In this document: piece by piece, positions 1-7,867 of the stretch
Position numbering within the stretch: the first letter of the stretch is position 1
Layout: each line of letters begins with the position of its first letter
DNA from: an uncultured Haemophilus sp.
GTDB taxonomy: Bacteria; Pseudomonadota; Gammaproteobacteria; Enterobacterales; Pasteurellaceae
Assembly (NCBI GenBank): GCA_902481695.1
Contig: CABSXY010000004.1
Location: 1-28,509 of the forward strand
DNA length: 28,509 bases
Direction of reading: 5' to 3'
Notes under the pieces: model-generated
What the model was told of the DNA's origin: nothing
What the model saw: only the letters and a program-made list of their open reading frames with translations
Database searches by the model: none
Position numbers and translations under genes: made by a program

Positions 1-1527
1 ATTCCAGGAAGTGGAGAAAGCAAAACGCAATTCGAAGTCATTCGTGAAAATGAGTTATTGCTCAAAGCACCAAATACGTTGGTTTTAACCTTAACGGCAC
101 CAGAGACTTATGGTATCGCGGAAGGGCAATCCGTGTTTTATAACAATATTGCCATTGGGCAAATTGTGAAGCAGCACTTAAATGTTGATGGTGTCAAATT
201 TGAAGTGGCGATTGCGTCAGAGTATCGCAATCTTATTCATGAAAATACCCAGTTTGTCGCTGCCTCTAATTTTGATGTGAGTTTGGGTATTGATGGCTTA
301 CGTTTTGAATCTGCAACACCATCAAAATGGTTGCAAGGTGGCGTGCGTGTATTAGCGAAAAAAGGAAGTGGCGCACCGCATTCTACATATCCACTTTATA
401 AGGATATTAGCAGTGCAGAAACGGGCGTTACGGGCAACTTAGTGAATCCAACGATTGTGTTACATTCCACGAATTTGCCAAGTATTAGCAAAGGTTCTGT
501 GGTGCTTTATCGCCAGTTTGAAGTGGGTAAAATTATTAACGTAAGACCGAAAGCCAATAATTTTGATATTGATGTGTATATTTATCCGTCTTATCAAGAT
601 CTTCTAACAGATAAAAGCGTATTCTGGGTTGAAAGTGCGGCACAGATTGATATTACGCCGAAAGGCATTAGTATCCAGGCTTCACCGGTTGCTCGTTCAT
701 TAAAAGGCGCAATTAGTTTTGATAATACGGGTTCAGGCAAAAATAAAACACTTTATCCAAGTGAACTGCGAGCTAAATCAGCAGGACAAGTGATTACGTT
801 AATAACAGATGATGCAACCGCTTTAAGTAAAGGAATGAGCTTGCGTTATCTTGGTATGAATGTGGGTGAAGTTGAGCAGATTGCCCTTGATCAAAAAACA
901 AATCGTATCACAGCAAAAGCATTAATTAATCCAAGTTATATGGGGATGATTGCAAAAGAAGGTACGGTATTTAAAGTGATTTCCCCACAAATCTCAGCGG
1001 GTGGAATTGAAAACTTAGATAGCCTTTTACAGCCTTACATTGATATTGAGTTAGGCAAAGGTCAACCAAAAACACAGTTTAATTTAGCGCAAACCGCACA
1101 ACCTCGAAATAAATACAGCAATGGCGTGCCATTTATTTTGGAAACCAGTGATGCGATGAATTTAACGGAAGGCTCACCTGTGCTTTATCGCGGTGTTGAA
1201 GTGGGTACTGTTCGTAAGTTTGAATTGAATTCTTTAGGTGATCGTGTATTGGTACATATTGCGATTACACCGAAGTATCAACATTTGGTACGTAAAAATT
1301 CAGAGTTCTGGGTTTCATCAGGTTATGATTTCAACCTTGGTTGGAAAGGGGCTGAATTTAATACCGGTAGTGTACAACAATTGTTGAAAGGCGGCATTTC
1401 GTTTTCGACTCCGTCAGGTACGATCGTTCAACCGCAAGCAACGGCAAATCAGCGCTTTATGTTGCAAGTGAAAAAACCAGCTGAAGCACCAACTTGGAAT
1501 TCGGGTGCTTTACCGGCAAATCAATAA
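1..1527 (+). CDS. letB: MCE-domain lipid transport protein, LetB (YebT)-like, 3' part
   Basis: The frame is open from base 1, so the gene starts outside the window; 508 codons plus stop are visible. Four copies of an MCE/MlaD-type repeat can be seen, beginning near bases 70, 446, 781 and 1123. Each has a beta-strand start, then a pattern like EGQSVFYNN or KGSVVLYRQ followed by hydrophobic-G-x-V/I (for example IAIGQIV, FEVGKII, MNVGEVE, VEVGTVR). In this family such repeats stack into a periplasmic tunnel that carries lipids between the inner and outer membranes. LetB has seven repeats and PqiB three, so four repeats in a partial protein favour LetB; this is inference from repeat number. The tail is rich in P, A and Q. 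The gene runs towards kdsC and shares a hairpin terminator with it. Confidence 0.8.
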   Translation: MPGSGESKTQFEVIRENELLLKAPNTLVLTLTAPETYGIAEGQSVFYNNIAIGQIVKQHLNVDGVKFEVAIASEYRNLIHENTQFVAASNFDVSLGIDGLRFESATPSKWLQGGVRVLAKKGSGAPHSTYPLYKDISSAETGVTGNLVNPTIVLHSTNLPSISKGSVVLYRQFEVGKIINVRPKANNFDIDVYIYPSYQDLLTDKSVFWVESAAQIDITPKGISIQASPVARSLKGAISFDNTGSGKNKTLYPSELRAKSAGQVITLITDDATALSKGMSLRYLGMNVGEVEQIALDQKTNRITAKALINPSYMGMIAKEGTVFKVISPQISAGGIENLDSLLQPYIDIELGKGQPKTQFNLAQTAQPRNKYSNGVPFILETSDAMNLTEGSPVLYRGVEVGTVRKFELNSLGDRVLVHIAITPKYQHLVRKNSEFWVSSGYDFNLGWKGAEFNTGSVQQLLKGGISFSTPSGTIVQPQATANQRFMLQVKKPAEAPTWNSGALPANQ

Positions 1528-1539
1528 AACATAAAAAGA

Positions 1540-1581
1540 AATAACCGCACTTTTGAATAATCAAAGTGCGGTTATTTTTTT
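1540..1581. terminator. Uptake-signal-pair terminator between letB and kdsC
   Basis: A 14-base stem (1540-1553 with 1563-1576) is made of ACCGCACTT and its complement AAGTGCGGT around a 9-base loop. A T run follows on the plus strand and an A-rich flank lies on the other side, so it can end transcription of both convergent genes. Paired uptake signals used as terminators are well known in Haemophilus. Confidence 0.85.
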
Positions 1582-1598
1582 AGGCGTTTTGAATAGTG

Positions 1599-2144
1599 CT
1601 ATTGGCCCATATTTTTGACAGATTTTAAAAAGCCTTTGGCTGAAGTATAGACTTCATCTTTGCCCTGAGCATGTAAAATCATATCGGACATTTCACGGAA
1701 TGCACCCTTCCCGCCGCTAAGTGAAAGTATATAATCCACAGCATTTTGCACATAAGGTGCAGAGTCTGCCACAGCAAAAGAAAGGCCACAGGTTGCAAAA
1801 GCGGGGAGATCTACGCTGTCATCACCAATATAGGCCGTTTGTTCTGCAGTAACACCTGCTTGTTTCATGAGATCCAAACAAGCACTTTCTTTTTCAAGCT
1901 TACCTAAAAAGAACAACTTAATTCCAAGATCACTTATTCGTTTACGTAAAATCGCGGAATCTCTACCTGATAATACGGCTACCTGAATACCTGCATCCAT
2001 CAACATTTTGACACCAAGTCCATCGCGCACATGGAAGCTTTTAATGGCTTCTCCATTTGCATCATAATGGAGTAGTCCGTCAGTTAATACGCCATCGACA
2101 TCGGTGATGACCAATTTAATTTTCTTTAATTTTTCGTTAATCAT
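1599..2144 (-). CDS. kdsC: 3-deoxy-D-manno-octulosonate 8-phosphate phosphatase KdsC
   Basis: This 181-residue HAD-superfamily phosphatase removes phosphate from Kdo-8-phosphate, the step after KdsA in making Kdo for lipopolysaccharide, in the cytoplasm. HAD motif I is DVDGVLTDG with nucleophile D15 and D17; motif II lies at LSGR (58-61), the motif III lysine is in GKLEKE (81-86), and motif IV is GDDSVD (107-112). It has no cap domain, as usual for this small tetrameric family, and the length is normal. The ATG overlaps the kdsD stop by one base (TAATG), so the two genes are translationally coupled. The matching synthase gene kdsA lies about 16 kb away at 17851. Confidence 0.95.
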   Translation of the reverse strand: MINEKLKKIKLVITDVDGVLTDGLLHYDANGEAIKSFHVRDGLGVKMLMDAGIQVAVLSGRDSAILRKRISDLGIKLFFLGKLEKESACLDLMKQAGVTAEQTAYIGDDSVDLPAFATCGLSFAVADSAPYVQNAVDYILSLSGGKGAFREMSDMILHAQGKDEVYTSAKGFLKSVKNMGQ

Positions 2145-3079
2145 TAGCTTGAGAACTCCACTAAACCCACAACATTATTTTCATCATTGACCACAACAAG
2201 AGAGTGGATTTTCTTCTCTTTCATCAAGTCTTCCGCTTTCGCTAAGAATTCATTTTCATGAATAGTTTTCGGTGACGAGGTCATGAGCTCTTTCGCGGTC
2301 TTGTTAAGTGTATCGGCACCGTTAGCCGTTAATGCTCGGCGCACATCACCATCGGTAATAATGCCTTTAAGTTGTTGGTTTTCCATGACTAATGCCACAC
2401 CCATACGACCTTCATTCATAATAGTTAAGCAATCAGTGAAGTTGGTGTCTGGTGTGGTAATCGGTAATCGAGTTTGCATTTGATCTTTTACTTTACATAA
2501 CAAACGACGACCAAGGCTACCACCTGGATGGAATTTCGCAAAGTCAGCAGGTTGGAAATGACGTGCCGTAATCAATGAAACCGCAAGAGCATCACCTAAG
2601 GCTAAAGTGACTAACGCAGAAGTGGTTGGTGCGAGATTGTTTGGACAAACTTCGCGTTCGACAGTGATATCTAAAACATAATCCGCATGGCGAGCAAGCG
2701 TTGAGTTTTTATTGCTGGTTAGGGCGATAATTTTATTACCAAAGTTTTTCAAACTTGGAATGAGTTTATTTACATCATCGGTTTCACCGCTATAAGAAAT
2801 CAGCATCACGATGTCGATGGGTTTTAACATACCTAAATCGCCATGAAATGCCTCGGTTGGGTGAAGGAAGAAACTTGGGGTTCCCGTGGAAGCAAAAGTC
2901 GCCACCATTTTTTTGCCGATTAGCCCTGATTTACCAATACCACCGATAACTAAACGACCTTCGCAAGCAAGGATAAGATCCACAACTTGAGAAAACTCAT
3001 CATCCAAGCGTTGGCTTAGTTGTGCGAGCGCTTGGCTTTCAACAGAAAGCGTTTCTCGTGCGATTTGTAAATAATTCAT
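2144..3079 (-). CDS. kdsD: D-arabinose 5-phosphate isomerase KdsD
   Basis: KdsD converts ribulose 5-phosphate to arabinose 5-phosphate, the precursor used by KdsA. The 311-residue protein has an N-terminal SIS sugar-isomerase domain (about 41-175) with GIGKSGLIG (48-56), HPTEAFHGDLGM (73-84) and SYSGET (95-100). Two CBS domains follow from about residue 200, with GIITDGDVRRAL marking the first. The C terminus stops soon after VVGLVEFSS, slightly shorter than the E. coli protein. The start is supported by an AAGGA ribosome binding site just upstream. It is first in a two-gene operon with kdsC. Confidence 0.95.
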   Translation of the reverse strand: MNYLQIARETLSVESQALAQLSQRLDDEFSQVVDLILACEGRLVIGGIGKSGLIGKKMVATFASTGTPSFFLHPTEAFHGDLGMLKPIDIVMLISYSGETDDVNKLIPSLKNFGNKIIALTSNKNSTLARHADYVLDITVEREVCPNNLAPTTSALVTLALGDALAVSLITARHFQPADFAKFHPGGSLGRRLLCKVKDQMQTRLPITTPDTNFTDCLTIMNEGRMGVALVMENQQLKGIITDGDVRRALTANGADTLNKTAKELMTSSPKTIHENEFLAKAEDLMKEKKIHSLVVVNDENNVVGLVEFSS

Positions 3080-3168
3080 AGGAAATCCTTATGATAAAAG
3101 TGCGGTTGAAAATAACCGTGTTTTGTAGAGCTATTCTAGCGGAAGTTATTAAAAATAAGAATGAAAAT

Positions 3169-3197
3169 TTGACCGCCCTTTGAATTCCCCCTATACT
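3169..3197 (+). promoter_or_regulatory. Sigma70 promoter of rnpB
   Basis: The -35 element TTGACC (3169-3174) and -10 element TATACT (3192-3197) are separated by exactly 17 bases. The RNA start predicted from the terminal stem of the RNase P RNA (3205) lies 8 bases after the -10, as expected. Confidence 0.85.
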
Positions 3198-3204
3198 ACG
3201 CCGC

Positions 3205-3577
3205 GAGTTGGTTAGACAATCGCTGGTTTATTGAAGCCCTTAACCGTGTTCGCACGACCTAGTGGGACAAGTAAACGAGAGGAAAGTCCGAGCTACAAAG
3301 GGCAGAGTGCCGGATAACGTCCGGGCGGCGTGAGCCGACGACCAGTGCAACAGAGAGCAGACCGCCGTGAAAACGGTAAGGGTGAAAGGGTGTGGTAAGA
3401 GCACACCGTGCCGTTGGTAACAACGTGCAGCAAGGTAAACTCCACTCGTAGCAAGACCAAATAGGAACTCAATGGGTGGCCCGTCCAGAGTTCGGGTAGG
3501 TTGCTTGAGCGGCAGAGTAATTTGTCGCCTAGAGGAATGATTGTCCACGACAGAACTCGGCTTATCGACCAACTCAA
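3205..3577 (+). ncRNA. rnpB: RNase P RNA, bacterial type A
   Basis: This is the catalytic RNA that trims the 5' leader of tRNA precursors, working with the protein RnpA. Conserved blocks appear in order: GAGGAAAGTCCGAGCT (near 3279), ACCAGTGCAACAGAGAGCA (near 3341), GGTAAGGGTGAAAGGGTG, AGAGCACACCG, GGTAAACTCCAC, AGCAAGACCAAATAGG, GGTAGGTTGCTTGAG and CTGTCCACGACAGAACT-like sequence near the end. The ends pair through GAGTTGGTT (3205-3213) and ACCAACTC (3568-3575). The length, about 370 bases, is normal. Open frames crossing it on the minus strand are not genes. Confidence 0.97.
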
Positions 3578-3588
3578 CAAATTCATAA

Positions 3589-3660
3589 AAAATGACCGCA
3601 CTTTTGTTTTTTCGTTATCCTACTCGGGATGGAATGAATAAAAGTGCGGTCATTTTCTTT
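3589..3660. terminator. Long-loop uptake-signal hairpin between rnpB and dinB
   Basis: A perfect 17-base inverted repeat (3589-3605 with 3640-3656) contains ACCGCACTT and AAGTGCGGT. The loop of about 34 bases is longer than usual. T-rich sequence follows the stem on both strands, so it can serve the convergent rnpB and dinB. Confidence 0.7.
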
Positions 3661-3666
3661 TGTGTT

Positions 3667-4734
3667 TTACCACAAGCTCATTTGTTCTAAATGGCTTTCT
3701 TCCGGTAACATCACGTGTAATCCCACAAGACGAATAGACTTCCCCTGGCTACGTTGCCAAATTTGTTCCAGTAATTGCTGAAAGCTTTTTAGTGATAAAG
3801 TTAAGCCAGTTTTTTCTAAGGTTGTCACCTGAAAATCTTCAAACTTTAATTTCACCCCAATTTTGCGAAAAGCGGTTAAAGGAATATTCGGCGCACTTCG
3901 TTCAATACGGCGAATAAGCTCGGCATAGAGATTATCTAGCAGCGCTATGCCTTGTTCAATATGGCTAATATTTTCGGATAAAGTGCGTTCCACGCCGATA
4001 GATTTTCGTTCTCGATGCGCTTGGATTTCACGGTCATCAATGCCATGGCTAAAATCCCAAATTCGCTTGCCCATTTTACCGAAGATATTTAACAAAATAG
4101 ATTGATCGAGTTTTTGCACATCTTCGCAAGTTTCTAATCCCATTTTCAATAAACGTTCAGAGGTAACTTTGCCTACGCCAGGGATTTTTTTCAATGGCAG
4201 TGTTTTTACAAATTGCTCCACTTCATGAGGTTGAATTACAAATTGCCCATTTGGTTTATTCATATCGGAGGCAATTTTGGCAAGAAATTTAAGGGGCGCC
4301 ACACCGGCAGAGGCGGTCAGTTTTAACTCATCAAAAATTGCTTGGCGAATTTCTTGTGCGATCCACGTGGCGGATCCTGAACATTGTGTACAATCCGTGA
4401 CATCTAAATAGGCTTCATCTAAGGAAAGTGGCTCAATAATAGACGTATAGCGTTGAAAGATCTGATGAATTTGTGCGGATACCTGTTTATAAAGCGGCAT
4501 ATTAACTGGCACTAAAATCAGATTCGGACATTTTTTGATGGCTTGTGCCGTCGGCATCGCACTGTGTAGTCCAAATTTTCGAGCTTCATAATTACAGGTG
4601 GTAAGCACACCACGTTGTCGAGAACTTCCCCCCACAGCAACAGGTTTGCCCTGTAGCGTTGGATTTTCACGGATTTCAACAGAGGCATAAAAGCAATCCA
4701 TATCAATGTGAATAATTTTTCGGGTGGAATTCAT
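3667..4734 (-). CDS. dinB: DNA polymerase IV (Y family)
   Basis: DinB is an error-prone translesion polymerase. The 355-residue protein begins with the Y-family active site: D11 in HIDMDCFYASVE, with Y16 at the steric-gate position that excludes ribonucleotides, and SLDEAYLD supplying D106 and E107. A helix-hairpin-helix segment (KIPGVGKVTSERLLKMG) lies in the thumb, followed by the little-finger domain. The C terminus QMSLW resembles a sliding-clamp binding motif. Length is normal. The start codon at 4732-4734 follows a promoter with a LexA box (see 4768-4804), so SOS control is likely. Confidence 0.95.
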   Translation of the reverse strand: MNSTRKIIHIDMDCFYASVEIRENPTLQGKPVAVGGSSRQRGVLTTCNYEARKFGLHSAMPTAQAIKKCPNLILVPVNMPLYKQVSAQIHQIFQRYTSIIEPLSLDEAYLDVTDCTQCSGSATWIAQEIRQAIFDELKLTASAGVAPLKFLAKIASDMNKPNGQFVIQPHEVEQFVKTLPLKKIPGVGKVTSERLLKMGLETCEDVQKLDQSILLNIFGKMGKRIWDFSHGIDDREIQAHRERKSIGVERTLSENISHIEQGIALLDNLYAELIRRIERSAPNIPLTAFRKIGVKLKFEDFQVTTLEKTGLTLSLKSFQQLLEQIWQRSQGKSIRLVGLHVMLPEESHLEQMSLW

Positions 4735-4767
4735 GCGGTAAGTGCGGTCAAAATTAGGCGTGCTTTT

Positions 4768-4804
4768 AGTATATCGAAAAGAAAATAACTGTTCAAGTAT
4801 ACAG
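4768..4804 (-). promoter_or_regulatory. dinB promoter with overlapping LexA (SOS) box
   Basis: Read on the minus strand, TTGAAC (4791-4796) and TATACT (4768-4773) are separated by 17 bases. CTGTTCAAGTATACAG at 4789-4804 (plus-strand reading) fits the gamma-proteobacterial LexA box CTG-N10-CAG and covers the -35 element. The box is the centre of a longer perfect inverted repeat, AATAACTG...CAGTTATT. LexA bound here would block RNA polymerase. Confidence 0.85.
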
Positions 4805-4805
4805 T

Positions 4806-4832
4806 TATTAAAAAGCCCACATTACGTGGGCT
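4806..4832 (-). terminator. Terminator of the exported-protein gene at 4844
   Basis: On the minus strand AGCCCAC and GTGGGCT (4826-4832 and 4814-4820) form a 7-base stem around a 5-base loop, followed by a T run. It lies between the stop at 4844 and the dinB LexA box. Confidence 0.8.
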
Positions 4833-4843
4833 AGATAAGAAAA

Positions 4844-5341
4844 TTAACGATCTGAGAGAACAGTTTTATCACCAAACAGGATAACGCGTTCAATAGGATA
4901 AACATCAATTTTTTCTTGTTGGTTCATAAAGACTTTGCGTGCGTCTTCAGCCAGTTGAACAAACGGGATTTGCAAATTAATATTTAAAGATTTACCTGGT
5001 TGTAATGGGCTTTGTAAATTGATTTGCATATCTTGGCTGTAAATAACTTTGCGGTTATTCACATATACGCCCACCCATTGAATATTTTTGATTGGTTTTT
5101 GACCGATGTTAGTGATTTCATGTTTGAATGCACTTAATGCTTGGCCATTTTCGTCAACCACCATTTCACGATTACCAATATTGATGGCAAGGTATTTGTC
5201 GATGTTATCACTCGCTTTTACCGCTTGTTGTTGGGTTTGTGTTGTTTTTGCGGGTGTTGCTTCTTTTGCAATAACTTGTGTGTTAAATGCTAAACATAAT
5301 GCACCTAATGAAAGTGCAGTCAGAGATTTTAATGTTTTCAT
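4844..5341 (-). CDS. Small exported protein of unknown function
   Basis: I do not recognise a named family. The 165-residue product starts with a clear Sec signal peptide: MKTLKS, a hydrophobic core LTALSLGALCLAF, and a probable cut after NTQVIA. A linker rich in Q, T, A and K follows (about residues 27-45). The folded part contains alternating beta-like stretches such as LAINIGNREMVVDENGQ and IKNIQWVGVYVNNRKVIYS, and it ends KTVLSDR. The pattern suggests a small periplasmic beta-sandwich; that is inference. No lipobox cysteine is present. It is a single-gene unit with its own terminator. Confidence 0.75.
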   Translation of the reverse strand: MKTLKSLTALSLGALCLAFNTQVIAKEATPAKTTQTQQQAVKASDNIDKYLAINIGNREMVVDENGQALSAFKHEITNIGQKPIKNIQWVGVYVNNRKVIYSQDMQINLQSPLQPGKSLNINLQIPFVQLAEDARKVFMNQQEKIDVYPIERVILFGDKTVLSDR

Positions 5342-5448
5342 TATTCGATTCCATATAAAAAAGTGGCAAAATTTTACCCTAACTTCTCAGGTTAATAAAT
5401 AGCTTCTTTTCCTTTCTTGGATTTTTTGATAAACTGCCGAACGATTTT

Positions 5449-5814
5449 GGGGCTGATTCTGGATTCGACGGGATTAGCGAAGCCCAAGGTGCACGTCGAG
5501 GTGCGGTAGGCCTCGTAAATAAACCGCAAAAAAATAGTCGCAAACGACGAACAATACGCTTTAGCAGCTTAATAACCTGCTCATAGCCTTCGCTCCCCAG
5601 CTTCCGCTCGTAAGACGGGGATAAAGCGGAGTCAAACCAAAACGAGATCGTGTGGAAGCCGCTGTTTGAGGATCGAAGCACTAAATTGAATCAAACTAGC
5701 TTAAGTTTAGCGTGTCTGTCCGCATGCTTAAGTGAAATTAAAGACGAGACTAAACGTGTAGTACTGAAGGTAGAGTAATTTCGGACGCGGGTTCAACTCC
5801 CGCCAGCTCCACCA
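5449..5814 (+). ncRNA. ssrA: tmRNA (ssrA)
   Basis: tmRNA rescues stalled ribosomes with SmpB and adds a degradation tag. The 5' end GGGGCTG pairs with CAGCTCC near the 3' end to form the acceptor stem, and the CCA end is encoded (5812-5814). The T arm appears as GGGTTCAACTCCCG. The tag reading frame at 5540-5572 encodes ANDEQYALAA and ends with two stop codons in a row (TAATAA). The length, about 366 bases, is typical of a one-piece tmRNA. Open frames on the minus strand here are not genes. Confidence 0.97.
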
Positions 5815-5848
5815 CAAAATAAACCTATCAAGTCCTATGAAAGACTTT

Positions 5849-5884
5849 AAAGCCTTGAAAATAATGACTTCAAGGCTTTTTTAT
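5849..5884 (+). terminator. tmRNA terminator
   Basis: A 10-base stem AAAGCCTTGA / TCAAGGCTTT (5849-5858 with 5870-5879) is followed by a T run. This is a standard Rho-independent terminator about 35 bases after the CCA end. Confidence 0.85.
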
Positions 5885-5966
5885 TGCGCTTTTAACTTCT
5901 ATCAAACTCTCGAATTTGTGTAGTACGTTTAATAGTTGGAGCTTATTGATTGGTTAAATTGTTGCA

Positions 5967-5985
5967 TTACTAAAGTGCTTAGTAA
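5967..5985. promoter_or_regulatory. Palindrome upstream of mdaB, possible operator
   Basis: TTACTAA-AGTGC-TTAGTAA is a perfect 7-base inverted repeat with a 5-base spacer, 30 bases before the mdaB start. The size suits a dimeric repressor. No regulator gene lies beside it, so the binding protein is unknown. Confidence 0.4.
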
Positions 5986-6014
5986 TCGGTAAATTATCAG
6001 CAAAAGGAGAAAAA

Positions 6015-6593
6015 ATGAATATTTTATTACTAGACGGTGGAAAAGAGTTTGGTCATTCGCATGGTGAGTTGAACCATACGCTTCATAAAAAAGCGAAAGA
6101 AGTTTTGACCGCACTTGGACACAATGTAAAAGAAACCGTGATTGATGCTGGCTATGATGTTGAAGCAGAAATCGAAAAATTCTTGTGGATGGATGCAGTG
6201 ATTTGGCAGATGCCAGGTTGGTGGATGCACGAACCTTGGACAGTGAAAAAATACATAGACGAAGTATTAACCGCGGGACACGGCAAGCTTTACCACAGTG
6301 ATGGCCGCCATCGTGTCAATCCGACTGAAGGCTACGGCACAGGTGGCTTATTACAAGGCAAAAAACACATGCTCTCACTTACCTGGAATGCGCCGATTGA
6401 AGCATTTACCCGCGAAGGCGACTTCTTTGAAGGTAAAGGTGTGGATGCTTTATACATGCACTTCCACAAACTCAACGAGTTCATCGGCTTGACCCGTCTG
6501 CCGACATTCTTATGTAACGATGTGATTAAAAATCCACAAGTAGAACAATACTTAGCAGACTACCAAGCACATTTGGAAAAAGTGTTAGGATAA
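6015..6593 (+). CDS. mdaB: NAD(P)H:quinone oxidoreductase MdaB
   Basis: This 192-residue flavodoxin-fold protein reduces quinones by two electrons using NAD(P)H and FAD, which limits oxidative stress. Recognisable segments are the start MNILLLDGGKEFGHSHGELN, the substrate-pocket region WQMPGWWMHEPWTVKKYID (about 58-76) and the YGTGGLLQGKKHMLSLTWNAP block. Length matches E. coli MdaB. AAGGAG lies 6-8 bases before the ATG. It is a single-gene unit with a palindrome upstream and a terminator downstream. An exact Haemophilus uptake signal lies inside the coding region near 6108. Confidence 0.93.
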   Translation: MNILLLDGGKEFGHSHGELNHTLHKKAKEVLTALGHNVKETVIDAGYDVEAEIEKFLWMDAVIWQMPGWWMHEPWTVKKYIDEVLTAGHGKLYHSDGRHRVNPTEGYGTGGLLQGKKHMLSLTWNAPIEAFTREGDFFEGKGVDALYMHFHKLNEFIGLTRLPTFLCNDVIKNPQVEQYLADYQAHLEKVLG

Positions 6594-6612
6594 TTACAAA
6601 ATATGAGTTTAG

Positions 6613-6643
6613 AAGGTGAGCATTTTGGCTCACCTTTTTTATT
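6613..6643 (+). terminator. mdaB terminator
   Basis: AAGGTGAGC / GCTCACCTT (6613-6621 with 6628-6636) forms a 9-base stem with a 6-base loop, followed by a T run. Confidence 0.9.
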
Positions 6644-6679
6644 TTTCTCTAATCAAATTTCCTAAGGAGGAGAGGGAAG

Positions 6680-6748
6680 ATGAATAGACTGAGTTTAGAT
6701 CAAACAAGTGGTCTAATTTTGAATTTGCAAAAACACCTAAAAATTTGA
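6680..6748 (+). CDS. Possible 22-codon small ORF with strong ribosome binding site
   Basis: ATG at 6680 follows a consensus AAGGAGG (6664-6670) with a 9-base spacer. The product would be MNRLSLDQTSGLI plus nine more residues, ending inside the extended uptake-signal repeat. There is no visible promoter after the mdaB terminator. It may be the start of a gene cut short by recombination at the uptake signal, or it may be noise. Confidence 0.25.
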   Translation: MNRLSLDQTSGLILNLQKHLKI

Positions 6749-6757
6749 CCGCACTTT
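6732..6757. repeat. Extended uptake-signal repeat, copy 1 of 3
   Basis: A 26-base sequence beginning AACACCTAAAAATTTG and ending ACCGCACTTT occurs identically at 6732, 8775 and 14284. Read on the other strand it is the uptake signal AAAGTGCGGT plus the AT-rich tail known from the extended Haemophilus consensus. Each copy lies just after a gene. Confidence 0.85.
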
Positions 6758-6770
6758 AAAATAAAAAGAT

Positions 6771-7724
6771 CTAAACATCCTCAATTTGAAACTGCTTACG
6801 CCAGCGATTCGGTGAAATCTTATGTTTTTTCAAGAAGTGCTGACGCAAGGCGGTATCGCTATGAAATCCACTTTGTTCTGCAATATCAGTAATAGATAAA
6901 TCTGTGCTTTCCAAAAGCTCTCTTGCTCGTTGTAGCCTTGCTTCAATTAACCATTGATTTAATGACATTCCGGTTGCTTTGCGAAAATGTCGGGTGAAAG
7001 TGCTACGACTCATTGACAAACGTTCGGCAAGACTATCAGTCGAATGAAGTGCGGTCAGATTTTCATTTAAATAAGCAAGCAATGCATTGATATTATGATT
7101 AGGTGTGGAACGAGAAATAGGGCGTTCGATAAATTGTGCTTGTCCGCCTTCACGATGAGGGGGGATAACCAGTATTCGGGCAATATGATTGGCAATTTTT
7201 ACACCATATAATTTACGGACAATAGAAAGGCAACAATCCATGGAAGCGGCTGTTCCTGCTGAGGTAATCAGTCGATCTTGTTCTAAATAAATAGGATTTA
7301 AATCCCATTTCACCTGCGGAAAACGATTAGTAAAATCACTATCTCCTAGCCAATGTGTGGTTGCTTTTTTACCGTTAAGTAGGCCACTGCACGCTAACAC
7401 ATAGGCGCCATAACATAAACCCACCACTGTCGCACCACGTTGATACGCTTGCCGTAACGCTGTTAATAAAGCCTCGCTCGGCATCACTTGAGTATTATGC
7501 CATCCAGTCATCACAACAATATCAGCATTCTCCAACCATTCTAAACCTCCATCTAAATGTATGTGAAATAGCGAGTTTGTCAGGTTGTCTGAATCGCTAA
7601 CGATTTTACAGTCAAATAACGGCTTGCCGTTTAAATCCGACATAGAAAAAACGGAATATGCCATCGCAAAATGAATGGGCATCATTTGTTCATACACAAT
7701 CAAAGCAACTGTGGGTTTATTCAT
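6771..7724 (-). CDS. GlxA-family regulator: DJ-1/PfpI-like domain plus AraC DNA-binding domain
   Basis: The 317-residue protein has an N-terminal DJ-1/PfpI-like domain (about 1-190) with the nucleophile-elbow-like segment VVGLCYGAYVLA, and a C-terminal AraC domain with two helix-turn-helix units (DSLAERLSMSRSTFTRHFRKATG and ITDIAEQSGFHSDTALRQHF). In this family the first domain usually senses a small molecule rather than acting as an enzyme. A longer frame reaches 7838, but the ATG at 7724 has AGGAG 8 bases upstream and begins MNKPTVALIVYE, where the family similarity starts. It is divergent from the metallo-hydrolase gene at 7868 and probably controls it; that is inference from position. Confidence 0.88.
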   Translation of the reverse strand: MNKPTVALIVYEQMMPIHFAMAYSVFSMSDLNGKPLFDCKIVSDSDNLTNSLFHIHLDGGLEWLENADIVVMTGWHNTQVMPSEALLTALRQAYQRGATVVGLCYGAYVLACSGLLNGKKATTHWLGDSDFTNRFPQVKWDLNPIYLEQDRLITSAGTAASMDCCLSIVRKLYGVKIANHIARILVIPPHREGGQAQFIERPISRSTPNHNINALLAYLNENLTALHSTDSLAERLSMSRSTFTRHFRKATGMSLNQWLIEARLQRARELLESTDLSITDIAEQSGFHSDTALRQHFLKKHKISPNRWRKQFQIEDV

Positions 7725-7820
7725 TTTATTTCTCCTACTTTGATATGAGCATAGCACAAAAATGACCTGATTATTACGTTTATTGATTTTTTGTCTATTT
7801 TTGCGCAATTTTGTTCTCAC

Positions 7821-7826
7821 TATAAT
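7821..7826 (+). promoter_or_regulatory. Likely -10 element of the metallo-hydrolase gene
   Basis: A perfect TATAAT lies 41 bases before the ATG in the divergent region between the regulator and the hydrolase. No good -35 element sits 17 bases upstream (only TTTTTG), which would suit a promoter that needs an activator such as the adjacent AraC-type protein. Confidence 0.45.
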
Positions 7827-7867
7827 ATGTTTATTCATTCAATAACGTATATAGAAAAGGAAAAACA

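Noticed and set aside
3240..3601. Two open frames of about 100 codons on the minus strand
   Set aside because: They lie antisense to the RNase P RNA, whose conserved blocks explain the sequence fully.
5379..5681. 100-codon open frame on the minus strand
   Set aside because: It is antisense to tmRNA, which is clearly identified by its acceptor stem, tag frame and T arm.
5780..5814. tRNA-like 3' end with T arm and CCA
   Set aside because: It is the tRNA-like domain of tmRNA, not a separate tRNA. I saw no other tRNA gene in the window.
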